NCBI RefSeq assembly: GCF_014280435.1
Contig: NZ_CP060388.1
Span: forward strand, 2,422,501-2,486,500
Origin: Sphingobium sp. KCTC 72723
GTDB taxonomy: Bacteria > Pseudomonadota > Alphaproteobacteria > Sphingomonadales > Sphingomonadaceae
Direction: 5' to 3'
DNA: 64,000 nt
Position numbers and translations under genes: made by a program. Position 1 is the stretch's first letter, and every line of letters starts with the position of its first letter. The notes under the pieces were generated by a model that saw only the letters and a list, made by a program, of their open reading frames with translations, ran no database searches and was not told where the DNA came from. Positions 21,283-29,190 of this stretch are shown here, one piece after another.

Positions 21283-21929
21283 GCGTCCCGGTGGCCTCAC
21301 CGCCATCCGTCCAGCGCCCTTGCGCACACGCCAGCGGCACCTATGGTCGCCCGATGGTCCAGAAACGTCGCATCGGGGCGGAAAGCTCCGAAACCCGCGC
21401 CCGCATTATCGATGCCGCCGAACAGGTGATCCGCGATGAAGGCTATGCCGCCGCCAGCAGCCGCCGGGTCGCGCTGCGCGCCGAATTGCCGCCGTCGCTG
21501 GTCCATTATTATTTCCCGACCACCGACGACCTGTTGCTGGCCGTATTCCGGCGCGGCGCGGAACAGAGCGACGCGATGATCGAACAGGCGCTGGCCAGCG
21601 ACGATCCGGTGCGGGCGCTGTGGCGTTTTTTCGCCGATACCAGCCGCACCGCGCTGGCGATGGAATTTGTCGCGCTGGCCAATCACCGCAAGGCGATCCG
21701 CGCCGAAATCGCGCGCCACAGCGAAGCGATGCGCGCACGCCAGACGCAATGCCTAGAACAGTTGCTGGGCGATCGGCTGGCGCAGCGCGGCGTCAGCGCG
21801 GCGGGCCTGAGCCTGCTGCTGGCCAGCGCCGGGCGCGCGCTGGTGATGGAGGGCGGACTGGGCGTCAACGCGGGCCATGCCGATGCGCGTCAGGCCGTGG
21901 AACAATGGCTGGACGATCTGCTGGCTTAA
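21279..21929 (+). CDS. TetR-family repressor
   Basis: 216 residues; HTH in residues about 38-84 (ARIIDAAEQVIRDEGYAAASS, then a recognition helix ending PPSLVHYYF, as in TetR proteins) and a helical ligand domain. It overlaps the second SDR by ATGA. A start at 21354 (MVQKRR) would remove a 25-residue tail that lacks structure and is plausible. Candidate operators lie before the first SDR and the TauD-type gene, suggesting it controls both units. Confidence 0.8.
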   Translation: MSVPVASPPSVQRPCAHASGTYGRPMVQKRRIGAESSETRARIIDAAEQVIRDEGYAAASSRRVALRAELPPSLVHYYFPTTDDLLLAVFRRGAEQSDAMIEQALASDDPVRALWRFFADTSRTALAMEFVALANHRKAIRAEIARHSEAMRARQTQCLEQLLGDRLAQRGVSAAGLSLLLASAGRALVMEGGLGVNAGHADARQAVEQWLDDLLA

Positions 21930-21942
21930 AAAATGAGATATG

Positions 21943-21979
21943 TTGACTTTTTTTTCGCGCCATGCTGAACATGTGTTCA
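21943..21979 (+). promoter_or_regulatory. Promoter -35 with candidate TetR operator
   Basis: TTGACT followed 17 bp later by TGAACATGTGTTCA (21966-21979), a perfect inverted repeat with 6-bp arms and 2-bp spacer. The half-site and flank TGTTCAAACA occur identically at 19651-19660. It precedes the dioxygenase start by 30 bp. Confidence 0.55.
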
Positions 21980-22009
21980 AACAACAGGCAAGACTGAGGA
22001 GAGTCGGAC

Positions 22010-22855
22010 ATGGCAACCACCGCGATCACGCGCTTCGCGCATGAAGAGATCAAGCCGAATATCGGCAGCCGCATCCTGAACAGCAAGGCAGAGTTGCTGG
22101 CCGGCGACCTGGGTCCGCAGATTCGCGAATTGCTGGAACAGCGCGGCGTGCTGGTATTCCCCAAGATCGATTTTGACGATGACGAACAGATTGCCTTCAC
22201 CAAGACGCTCGGCACATTCGCGCCGGAAATGCAGGACGGCACGAACCACAAGATCCACAAGATCACGCTGGACGTGAAGGAAAACCCGCAAAGCGCCGAA
22301 TATCTCAAAGGATCGCTCTACTGGCATATCGACGGCACGATGAACGACACGCCGATCCTGGCGTCGTTGCTGTCGTGCAAGGTCAAGGCGACATGGGGCG
22401 GCAATACCGGATTTTGCAACACCTATGCCGCCTATGAGGCGCTGAGCGACGAACAAAAGGCCGAATATGAAAAGCTGCGCGTGATCCATTCGGTCTGGGC
22501 GACGGTATTTTACTATGAACCCGAACCCAGCCTGGCCAAGATTCAGGGGATGCAGCGGATCGGCGAGAATGAACTGCCGCTGGTGTGGAACCACAAGTCG
22601 GGCCGCAAATCGCTGGTGCTGGGCTGCACCGCGCATCGCGTATTGGACGTGACGCCGATGCGGAGCGCGGAGGTGCTGGTTGGCCTTCGCGAATGGGCGA
22701 CGCAGGAAGAATTTAGTTACAGCCATGACTGGAGCGTGGGCGACCTGGTGATATGGGACAATACCGGCACGATGCACCGCGCCGAAGCCTATGACCCCGC
22801 CTGCAACCGCATGATGCACCGCACCAAGTTGCAGGGCGAGGAACCGTTCGAATAA
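22010..22855 (+). CDS. TauD/TfdA-family 2-oxoglutarate-dependent dioxygenase
   Basis: 281-residue non-haem Fe(II) dioxygenase. The facial triad is visible as His-x-Asp in LYWHIDGT and His in GTMHRAEAYD, and an arginine in MMHRTKL would bind 2-oxoglutarate. Relatives act on taurine, 2,4-D, alkyl sulfates and other carboxylates by hydroxylation that releases an aldehyde or ketone. A shared operator links it to the SDR-SDR-TetR operon, so SDRs may process its product. The substrate cannot be read from sequence. Strong terminator follows. Confidence 0.85.
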   Translation: MATTAITRFAHEEIKPNIGSRILNSKAELLAGDLGPQIRELLEQRGVLVFPKIDFDDDEQIAFTKTLGTFAPEMQDGTNHKIHKITLDVKENPQSAEYLKGSLYWHIDGTMNDTPILASLLSCKVKATWGGNTGFCNTYAAYEALSDEQKAEYEKLRVIHSVWATVFYYEPEPSLAKIQGMQRIGENELPLVWNHKSGRKSLVLGCTAHRVLDVTPMRSAEVLVGLREWATQEEFSYSHDWSVGDLVIWDNTGTMHRAEAYDPACNRMMHRTKLQGEEPFE

Positions 22856-22875
22856 GCGCCTATGCGGAAAATAGG

Positions 22876-22907
22876 AAAGCCCGCCGCCAGCGATGGCGGC
22901 GGGCTTT
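22876..22907. terminator. Strong bidirectional terminator
   Basis: A perfect 13-bp stem, AAAGCCCGCCGCC / GGCGGCGGGCTTT, with loop AGCGAT, flanked by A and T runs on both sides. It separates the dioxygenase gene from the convergent toxin gene. Confidence 0.9.
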
Positions 22908-22923
22908 GTTATGCCGGACCATA

Positions 22924-23235
22924 TCAGGGCCGATCGTCGCGGAAACGATCCATCTGATGCATCCGTTCGTGCAGGATCGTGACGATCCCGACCGTGCCGT
23001 CCGGCAAGAGCCGCCAATATATATAATGATGTTCGAACCGGCGATAATAGCCGTCAACGCCAAAGTCGGCCGGGATCGCCCGCCATGGCACGGCGCGCGT
23101 TGCAATCCTGTCAAACTGCGCAAACAAGGCGCGCATATAGCGATCCGCTTGTTCGTCCCCCCAATTTTCGCGCGTGTAAACGTAGATTTCGTCAAGACGG
23201 CGACCGGCCGCTTCCTGAACCCGGACCGCAGTCAC
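22924..23235 (-). CDS. parE: RelE/ParE-family toxin
   Basis: 103 residues, basic, of the ParE type: VQEAAGRRLDEIYVYTRENWG at the start, and the strand pattern YYRRFEHHYIYWRLLPDGTVGIVTILHERMHQ. ParE toxins usually poison DNA gyrase. Translation appears to begin at GTG, three bases after the antitoxin stop; no suitable ATG exists. Partner of the upstream ParD-like protein. The module may stabilise this catabolic region. Confidence 0.85.
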   Translation of the reverse strand: MTAVRVQEAAGRRLDEIYVYTRENWGDEQADRYMRALFAQFDRIATRAVPWRAIPADFGVDGYYRRFEHHYIYWRLLPDGTVGIVTILHERMHQMDRFRDDRP

Positions 23236-23238
23236 GCC

Positions 23239-23496
23239 TCAAACGCGGAGATTGCGGGCAATGACGGCGTCGGCATCCAATGGTTGATAGGTGATGTCGG
23301 GTGCAGCAAAGGCGTGCGTCAATTCCGCTTTCAACCGGTCGAAGCGGTCGGCCTCCACCCGTTCCTTGTCGCGGCGAATGAGGTCGCGGACATATTCGCT
23401 GACATTGTCATAGGCACCGACGTCGCCGACATTGGCGGCGACGAATTCGCTAAGCGCGCCGCTAACACGGACGTTGAGGGTCATGGGCTTGGACAT
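23239..23496 (-). CDS. parD: ParD-like ribbon-helix-helix antitoxin
   Basis: 85 residues. The N-terminal part (MTLNVRVSGALSEFVAAN, DNVSEYVRDLIRRDKERV) is a ribbon-helix-helix DNA-binding and dimerisation domain. The C-terminal part would wrap the toxin. GGAAGGGAGCG precedes the ATG. It precedes the toxin gene with a three-base gap, the normal order, and probably autoregulates the pair. Confidence 0.85.
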   Translation of the reverse strand: MSKPMTLNVRVSGALSEFVAANVGDVGAYDNVSEYVRDLIRRDKERVEADRFDRLKAELTHAFAAPDITYQPLDADAVIARNLRV

Positions 23497-23549
23497 CGCG
23501 CTCCCTTCCTGTCCTCAATATAGGGGATATCAAGGACAGGGCAAGCGCG

Positions 23550-24881
23550 TCAGTCGATCGGTTGCGGCGCGCCGGTTGCCATATAGCGCGCCAGATTTTG
23601 GTGCAGGCTGGCGACCGATCGCTCCATATAGGGGTTGGGCTGGGTGCCGCGAAAGCCGATATTCTTCATGCCCTGCTGGACGGCGGCCATGTTGGTGAAA
23701 TCCTGTTGCAGGACGGGGGGCCATTCTTCGGGCTTTGTATATTCCCATTGTGTCGCGGGCGCTTCGCCTTCGGGAAACAGCTCATAGACGGCTGCTTCGA
23801 AAATGCACTTGTCGGGATCGCCCTGATAGGGACGGGCGGAATAGCAGAGCATGTTGTTGACGGCGTGGCCGATCTGGAAATTCGGGAATATCTGCCAGGC
23901 GGTGCCGCTCTTTGCGGTATGGGACGGTTCGACCACGGGCCAGATGACGCCACGCCGTGCGTCGTCGGCGCGGGCGGTGGCGAGCCAATGCTGCAACACC
24001 TGCGGCGCGGGGGTGCCTGCGGGCAGTTCGTCCTTCAGGCGGGTGGCGGCATTGACCAGCGTCATCGTCGTGTTGGTATTGGCATTTTCCCAGGTGAAGA
24101 GTTGCATTTCCGCCGTGGAGAGGCGCGGGTCTTCGCCTGAGCCGATGCGCAGCTTGGCCTGATTTTCGTCCATATTCTTGGGCGCGTCATAGCCGATATT
24201 GCTGTGCAGCCCATGTTGACGCGCCCAGCCGCGAAATTCGCCGAAAGCGTTGAATTCCGGGTGGGTGGTCTGGACATGATAGGTTTCGCTGAACGCTTCC
24301 ATCGCGACTTTCCAGTTGCAGTCGAAAATGATCCATTTGCGCCAGCGGTAGCGCATATTCGCAAGGCCGAACGGGTCGAGCATGTCCGGCACCACGCCCA
24401 GATAGTCGGCGAGCGATCCGCCGTCGGGATCGAGGCTGATCCACGCCCAGCCGCCCCAGCTATCGACGCGCACCTTGCCCAGCGCGGTGCGATCCGCCGT
24501 CAGCTTTCCCTGCCAGTCGTCCTGATGGTTGACGAAGGTGCATTGCCCGGTCCTGTCGAACGTCCAGCCGTGAAAACCGCAGATCATGCTGGTGCGGTTG
24601 CCGCGCGCGTTGCGGGCGCCGGGCGGCGTGTCGATCAGGCGGCGACCGCGATGGGGGCAGACATTGTGGAAGGCGCGCAGTTCGTCCGGGCCGGTGCGCA
24701 TGACGATGACCGAGTCTTCGAGAATGTCATAGGTGACGAAGTCGCCGACATTGGGAATGTCCTCCAATCGGGCGGCCTGTAGCCAGACCTTGCGCCACAG
24801 CCGGTCCTGTTCGGCGCGGGCATAGGCGGGCGAGACATAGGCTTCGACCGGGACGGTGACCGGCTTTGTCAGATCTGTCAT
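23550..24881 (-). CDS. Rieske non-haem iron oxygenase, alpha subunit
   Basis: 443 residues. The Rieske cluster ligands are Cys75-His77 (CPHRG) and Cys101-His104 (CGFHGW). The catalytic domain has NWKVAMEAFSETYHVQTTHP, with the two Fe histidines in YHVQTTH and the bridging acidic residue before them. No beta subunit, ferredoxin or reductase is adjacent. Last gene of a five-gene minus operon of CoA enzymes. The start at 24881 follows GCGAGGATGTT; a start six codons upstream abuts the previous stop without a ribosome site. Substrate unknown. Confidence 0.87.
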   Translation of the reverse strand: MTDLTKPVTVPVEAYVSPAYARAEQDRLWRKVWLQAARLEDIPNVGDFVTYDILEDSVIVMRTGPDELRAFHNVCPHRGRRLIDTPPGARNARGNRTSMICGFHGWTFDRTGQCTFVNHQDDWQGKLTADRTALGKVRVDSWGGWAWISLDPDGGSLADYLGVVPDMLDPFGLANMRYRWRKWIIFDCNWKVAMEAFSETYHVQTTHPEFNAFGEFRGWARQHGLHSNIGYDAPKNMDENQAKLRIGSGEDPRLSTAEMQLFTWENANTNTTMTLVNAATRLKDELPAGTPAPQVLQHWLATARADDARRGVIWPVVEPSHTAKSGTAWQIFPNFQIGHAVNNMLCYSARPYQGDPDKCIFEAAVYELFPEGEAPATQWEYTKPEEWPPVLQQDFTNMAAVQQGMKNIGFRGTQPNPYMERSVASLHQNLARYMATGAPQPID

Positions 24882-24899
24882 AACATCCTCGCTTGTCAT

Positions 24900-25667
24900 C
24901 TATTTGCCCTGCCATTGAGGCGAGCGTTTTTCGGCGAAGGCGCGCGGGCCTTCCTGCGCGTCCTCGCTCTGGTAGGTATATTCCGAAGCGGCGCGGGCTG
25001 CTTGCAGCGCGGCGGCCCGGCCCATTTCGGTCGCCAGCATCACCGTGTCGCGCCCGGCCTTCACCGACAAAGGCGCGCCGTCGAGTATCTCCGCCGCCAG
25101 TGCGATTGCCGTGTCGAGCAGCGCGTCCGGTTCGGCGATGCGGTTGACGAGGCCAATCTCATAGGCGCGCTGGGCGGTGATGGGTTTGCCGGTCAGAATG
25201 ATTTCCATCATGATCCGTTGTGGGATCATGTGAATGAGTGGCGCGGCCCAGGGGGAGGAGCGGCCGACCTTGACTTCGGTGATGGCGAAACGCGCCGTGG
25301 TGCTGGCGACGCACAGGTCGCAAGCCTGCGCGATCATCCAGCCGCCCGCGAACGCCACGCCATTAACGGCGGCGATGGTCGGCTTGGTCAGTTCCACATT
25401 GTCATAGGGCAGCGGGAACATGGCGCGCGGCGGGACGGTCATGCCGGTTTCGACCATTTCCTTCAGGTCGCCGCCCGCGCAAAAAGCTTTATCGCCCTCC
25501 CCGGTCAGGATGGCGACGCGCAGGGCCGGGTCGGATTCGAACCGTTGCCATGCCGCGCGTAATCCTTCGCGGACTTCATGGCTGAGTGCGTTGCGCTGGT
25601 CGGGGCGGTTAATCGTCAGGATGGCGATGCCGTCGGGGCGGGCTTCGAAGAGGATGGCGTCGGTCAT
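24900..25667 (-). CDS. Enoyl-CoA hydratase/isomerase family protein
   Basis: 255-residue crotonase with the oxyanion-hole segments DKAFCAGGDLKEM and NGVAFAGGWMIAQACD. At the two usual catalytic-glutamate positions, the second-loop region reads AITEVKVG, keeping one glutamate (TE). It sits between a CoA-transferase (one-base gap) and a Rieske oxygenase, in an operon with a CitE-like lyase. It could supply the hydration step before lyase cleavage, replacing the MaoC-type hydratase of itaconate operons. Confidence 0.85.
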   Translation of the reverse strand: MTDAILFEARPDGIAILTINRPDQRNALSHEVREGLRAAWQRFESDPALRVAILTGEGDKAFCAGGDLKEMVETGMTVPPRAMFPLPYDNVELTKPTIAAVNGVAFAGGWMIAQACDLCVASTTARFAITEVKVGRSSPWAAPLIHMIPQRIMMEIILTGKPITAQRAYEIGLVNRIAEPDALLDTAIALAAEILDGAPLSVKAGRDTVMLATEMGRAAALQAARAASEYTYQSEDAQEGPRAFAEKRSPQWQGK

Positions 25668-25668
25668 C

Positions 25669-26925
25669 TCAAAATCCCCTTTGCGCGATGATGTGGGCGG
25701 CCCGGTCCAGTTCCTCGCGGAAGTCGGGATGGGCGATGGCGATCAGGCGGCGGGTGCGTTCGGCGAGGCTTTGCCCCTTGAGTTCCGCTGCGCCATATTC
25801 GGTGACGATCACGTCCGCGTCGGTGCGGGCGGTCGTGACCGGGCCGGAAAGTTGCGCGACGATCTTGCTGAGCGTGCCGCCCCTGGCCGAGGCCGATAGC
25901 GCTATGATCGAGCGACCACCGGGCGATCTTGCCCCGGCGCGGACGAAATCGACCTGGCCCCCGGTGCCGCCCAGATAGGTGGCTCCCGATTGTTCGGCAT
26001 TGACCTGTCCGGTCAGGTCAACCTCCAGCGCGGAGTTGATGGTGACGAGGCGGGAAAGGCGGCCGAGGATCGCGGCGTCATGGGTGTAGCTCGTCGCGCA
26101 CATGTGGATGGCGGAGTTGCGATGCGCCCAGTCGTAGAGGCGCTGCGTGCCGATGAGCGCACCGTTGATCGAGACGCCGGGGTCGACTTCCTTGCGGGCG
26201 TTGGTGATGACGCCGGCCTCCACCAGATCGACCAGGCCATCGCCCAACATGCCCGAATGGACGCCCAGATCGCGCCGGTCGTGAAGCAGGCGCAGAATCG
26301 CGTCGGGGACGGCCCCTACCCCGGTCTGGATCACTGCGCCGTCGCCGATATAGGTGGCGCAATGACGGGCAATGGCTTCGTCGGTCGGGCCGATGGCAGC
26401 GGGGGCGACCTGAACCGGCGGGCGGTTGACATGGATGGCGACGTCGATGGCCGACGCCGGGATGGTTTCGCCCGGCGTGAAGGGGACCGCTGCGTTGATT
26501 TCGGCGATGACGACCCGCGCCTTGTCCACGGCGGCGCGGACATAATCGCTGATCAGGCCGCAGCTATGATTGCCATGTTCGTCCGCCGGGCTGACCTGAA
26601 TCATCGCGACGTCGCAGGGGATGATCCCGCCGGTGATGAGCGGGCCGACCTGGCTGACATGGACGGGGATGACCTGCAATGCCCCCGCCTTGGTCATGGC
26701 GCGCAACGCGCCGATCGCGCCCATGCTGGACAGGGCAAAGCTGTCGGTGGTGGCGGGGGTGAAGAGGCCGGAGAAGCTGGTGGCGATGAAGGCGGAGAGG
26801 CCGGGAATGTCCCGGCCCTGTTCGATCAGCGCCTGCACAAGGCTGGTCGGTTCGCCGCAGGCCTGCCCCAGGACGATATGGTCGCCGGGCTTTAAGTAGA
26901 CAGCAAGATGGACAATGGGTGTCAC
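25669..26925 (-). CDS. Acetyl-CoA hydrolase/transferase family CoA-transferase
   Basis: 418 residues with both AcH halves: GQACGEPTSLVQAL and the N-terminal domain (1-180), then a C-terminal domain with GVGAVPDAIL, and an active-site-like GAAELKGQSLAERTRRLIAIAHPDFREEL end. Family members include 4-hydroxybutyrate CoA-transferase and itaconate CoA-transferase (Ict/RipA). It starts with GTG overlapping the CitE-like stop by four bases. The neighbouring CitE-like lyase supports a role in activating a dicarboxylic acid with succinyl- or acetyl-CoA. Confidence 0.85.
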   Translation of the reverse strand: MTPIVHLAVYLKPGDHIVLGQACGEPTSLVQALIEQGRDIPGLSAFIATSFSGLFTPATTDSFALSSMGAIGALRAMTKAGALQVIPVHVSQVGPLITGGIIPCDVAMIQVSPADEHGNHSCGLISDYVRAAVDKARVVIAEINAAVPFTPGETIPASAIDVAIHVNRPPVQVAPAAIGPTDEAIARHCATYIGDGAVIQTGVGAVPDAILRLLHDRRDLGVHSGMLGDGLVDLVEAGVITNARKEVDPGVSINGALIGTQRLYDWAHRNSAIHMCATSYTHDAAILGRLSRLVTINSALEVDLTGQVNAEQSGATYLGGTGGQVDFVRAGARSPGGRSIIALSASARGGTLSKIVAQLSGPVTTARTDADVIVTEYGAAELKGQSLAERTRRLIAIAHPDFREELDRAAHIIAQRGF

Positions 26926-27827
26926 TGACCCACCTGTTGTAACAAATGTTTGGCCCGGCTGAGATAGGGGCGGTCGAGCATACCGCCCTTATAGCCGATC
27001 GCGCCGACGCCCGGATTTTGTTCAAATATTTCAACGATTTCGTGCGCCTGATCAATTTCGTCCTGCGTCGGCGTGAAGGCCGTGTTGATGACGTCCACCT
27101 GCGCGGGGTGAATTGCCAGCATCCCGCGATAGCCATCGCGTCGCACCTTTTCCGCGCGCACTTTCAGGCCGTCGAGATCGCGGAAATCGCCCTGAATCGT
27201 TTCGATCGCGGTGACGCCAGCGGTGGCCGCGCCCAGCAGGCACATGGAGCGCGCCAGTTCATAGGTGAAGCCATAGCTGCCATCGGCATTACGGTTGCAG
27301 CTGGCGCCGATCGAGTCGGCCAGATCCTCCGCCCCCCAGGTCAGCGCGACGACGCGCGGCGCGCCTTTATAATCGCCGGTGTGGAACATGGCCTGCGCAG
27401 TTTCCGTCACCAGCACGATCAGCGGGGTGGAGCCTTCCGCAATGCCATTAGCGACTTCGAGCGCGGACAGATAATGGTCGAGCCGCTCCACATCCTGCCG
27501 CCCATAGACTTTGGGCAGCATGATGCCGCCGGGCCGCGCGGGCATGATCGCGGCAAGATCCAGCAGCGTATAAGGCCCGTCGAGCGGATTGACCCGGACC
27601 CAGAGCCGTTCATGGCCCGCCGTGCGGCTGGCGAGAAAGTCGTGGACGAGCCTGCGCGCGAGCGGCTTGTTTTCGGTCGTGACGGCATCTTCCAGATCGA
27701 ACAGCGCGATGTCGGCGGCGCTGTCGGCAGCCTTGGCCATCTTCTTTTCGCTGTCGCCGGGCGCGAACAGCCAGGAGCGCATCCTGATCGAGAGGGTGGC
27801 CGGGGTCGATGGGATGGGCGTGGACAT
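26922..27827 (-). CDS. CitE-like CoA-ester lyase, HpcH/HpaI family
   Basis: 301-residue TIM-barrel enzyme of the citrate-lyase beta/malyl-CoA/citramalyl-CoA lyase group. Motifs: RSWLFAPGDSEKKMAKA (CoA site), ALFDLEDAV with metal-binding acids, LWVRVNPLDG, PKVYGRQDV, and LTWGAEDLADSIGA. It cleaves a 3-hydroxyacyl-CoA, typically giving acetyl-CoA plus an oxoacid. GGAGAGAAGATC precedes the ATG. The preceding ACAD stop is 14 bp away, so the operon is continuous. Confidence 0.87.
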   Translation of the reverse strand: MSTPIPSTPATLSIRMRSWLFAPGDSEKKMAKAADSAADIALFDLEDAVTTENKPLARRLVHDFLASRTAGHERLWVRVNPLDGPYTLLDLAAIMPARPGGIMLPKVYGRQDVERLDHYLSALEVANGIAEGSTPLIVLVTETAQAMFHTGDYKGAPRVVALTWGAEDLADSIGASCNRNADGSYGFTYELARSMCLLGAATAGVTAIETIQGDFRDLDGLKVRAEKVRRDGYRGMLAIHPAQVDVINTAFTPTQDEIDQAHEIVEIFEQNPGVGAIGYKGGMLDRPYLSRAKHLLQQVGQ

Positions 27828-27841
27828 GATCTTCTCTCCGG

Positions 27842-29008
27842 TCAGTAGGATTTGGGCAAGTCCAACACTTTTTCGGCGAGAAAGTTAAGGATCATGTGCG
27901 GGCTGACCGGCGCGGTGCGCGGAATCAGCACTTCGCGCAGTAGCCGTTCGACATGATATTCCTGCGCATAGCCCATGCCGCCCAGCGTCAACATGGCGGT
28001 ATGGCACGCTTCGAACGCGAATTCGGCGGCGAGATATTTGCCTGCGTTCGCTTCGATGCCGCAATCCTCGCCTTTGTCGAATTTGGTCGCGGCCTGCATC
28101 ACCATCAGGTTCGCCGCCTCCAGTTGCGCCCAGCATTTGGCGAGCGGGTGCTGTATGCCCTGATTCATACCGATCGGCCGGTCGAACACTATGCGTTCGC
28201 GGGCATAGCGCGCCGCGCGCGCGATGGCGTTGCGGCCGATGCCGATCGCTTCGGCCCCCAGCAATATGCGTTCGGGGTTCAGCCCTTTGAGGATGATGCG
28301 GAAGCCCTGCCCCTCTTCGCCGATACGGTCTTCTTCGGGAATGAAAAGATCGTTGATGAACAGCATGTTGGAGCCGACGGCGTGGCGGCCCATTTTGGGG
28401 ATCAGCCGATGTTCGATTCTATCGCGATCCAATTTGGTGAAGAATAGCGAGAGGCCATGGGTCTTGTTCTGCACATCTTCGATCGGGGTGGTGCGCGCGA
28501 GCAGCATCATCTTGTCCGCGACATGGGCGTTGGTGATCCAGATCTTCTCGCCATTGACGCGATAGCCGCCATCTTCCCGCACGGCGCGGGTTTTGAGCTT
28601 GGTCGTGTCGAGGCCAGTATTGGGTTCGGTGACGGCAAAGCACATTTTTTCCGCGCCCGACAGGATCGGCGGAATCATCCGCTGCTTCTGTTCTTCGGTG
28701 CCAAACAAGGCGATGGGTTCCAGGCTGAAGACCGGGCCGTGAATGGTGGACGCGGCGGTCATGCCGCCGCCCGCTTGCGCCACCGCCTGCATCATGATCG
28801 CCGCTTCGGTGATGCCAAGGCCAGCGCCGCCGACCGATTCCGGCATGGCCACGCCCAGCCAGCCCGCCTGCGCCATCGCGCCGTAGAAATCGACGGGGAA
28901 TTGGGCGTCATGATCGCGTGCCAGCCAATATTCGTCGCTGAACGCGCCGCATTGGGCCAGCACGGCATCGCGAATATTCTGCTGGTCGTCGGTAAAGGCA
29001 AAATCCAC
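27842..29008 (-). CDS. Acyl-CoA dehydrogenase
   Basis: 388 residues in the GTG-start form. Standard domains: N-terminal helices, the FAD/substrate loop CFAVTEPNTGLDTTKLKTRA, VNGEKIWITNA, and the C-terminal helical domain with DRPIGMNQGIQHPLAKC and a final GGMGYAQEYHVERLLRE where the catalytic base region lies. GTG at 29008 gives the VDFAFTDDQ N-terminus typical of this family; the longer ATG form at 29086 adds a polar tail. First gene of the five-gene operon, oxidising the acyl-CoA before hydration. Confidence 0.85.
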   Translation of the reverse strand: MDFAFTDDQQNIRDAVLAQCGAFSDEYWLARDHDAQFPVDFYGAMAQAGWLGVAMPESVGGAGLGITEAAIMMQAVAQAGGGMTAASTIHGPVFSLEPIALFGTEEQKQRMIPPILSGAEKMCFAVTEPNTGLDTTKLKTRAVREDGGYRVNGEKIWITNAHVADKMMLLARTTPIEDVQNKTHGLSLFFTKLDRDRIEHRLIPKMGRHAVGSNMLFINDLFIPEEDRIGEEGQGFRIILKGLNPERILLGAEAIGIGRNAIARAARYARERIVFDRPIGMNQGIQHPLAKCWAQLEAANLMVMQAATKFDKGEDCGIEANAGKYLAAEFAFEACHTAMLTLGGMGYAQEYHVERLLREVLIPRTAPVSPHMILNFLAEKVLDLPKSY

Positions 29009-29190
29009 GTTTCTGGTCCCGCTTGCCGCACGTTGGCGGCGCTCATTTTGAGCCTTCGGGGTATCAGCGGGGGTTGGGGCGCACAATCGAACCGCCGCCG
29101 CGCGCCCGACATATCGGTGGGGCGAAGTGGTTGGCCATGGCGTCGGCGCGTCCCTTGTCCTAGCCCGATGGCATGGAACAGGAGAGTGAA

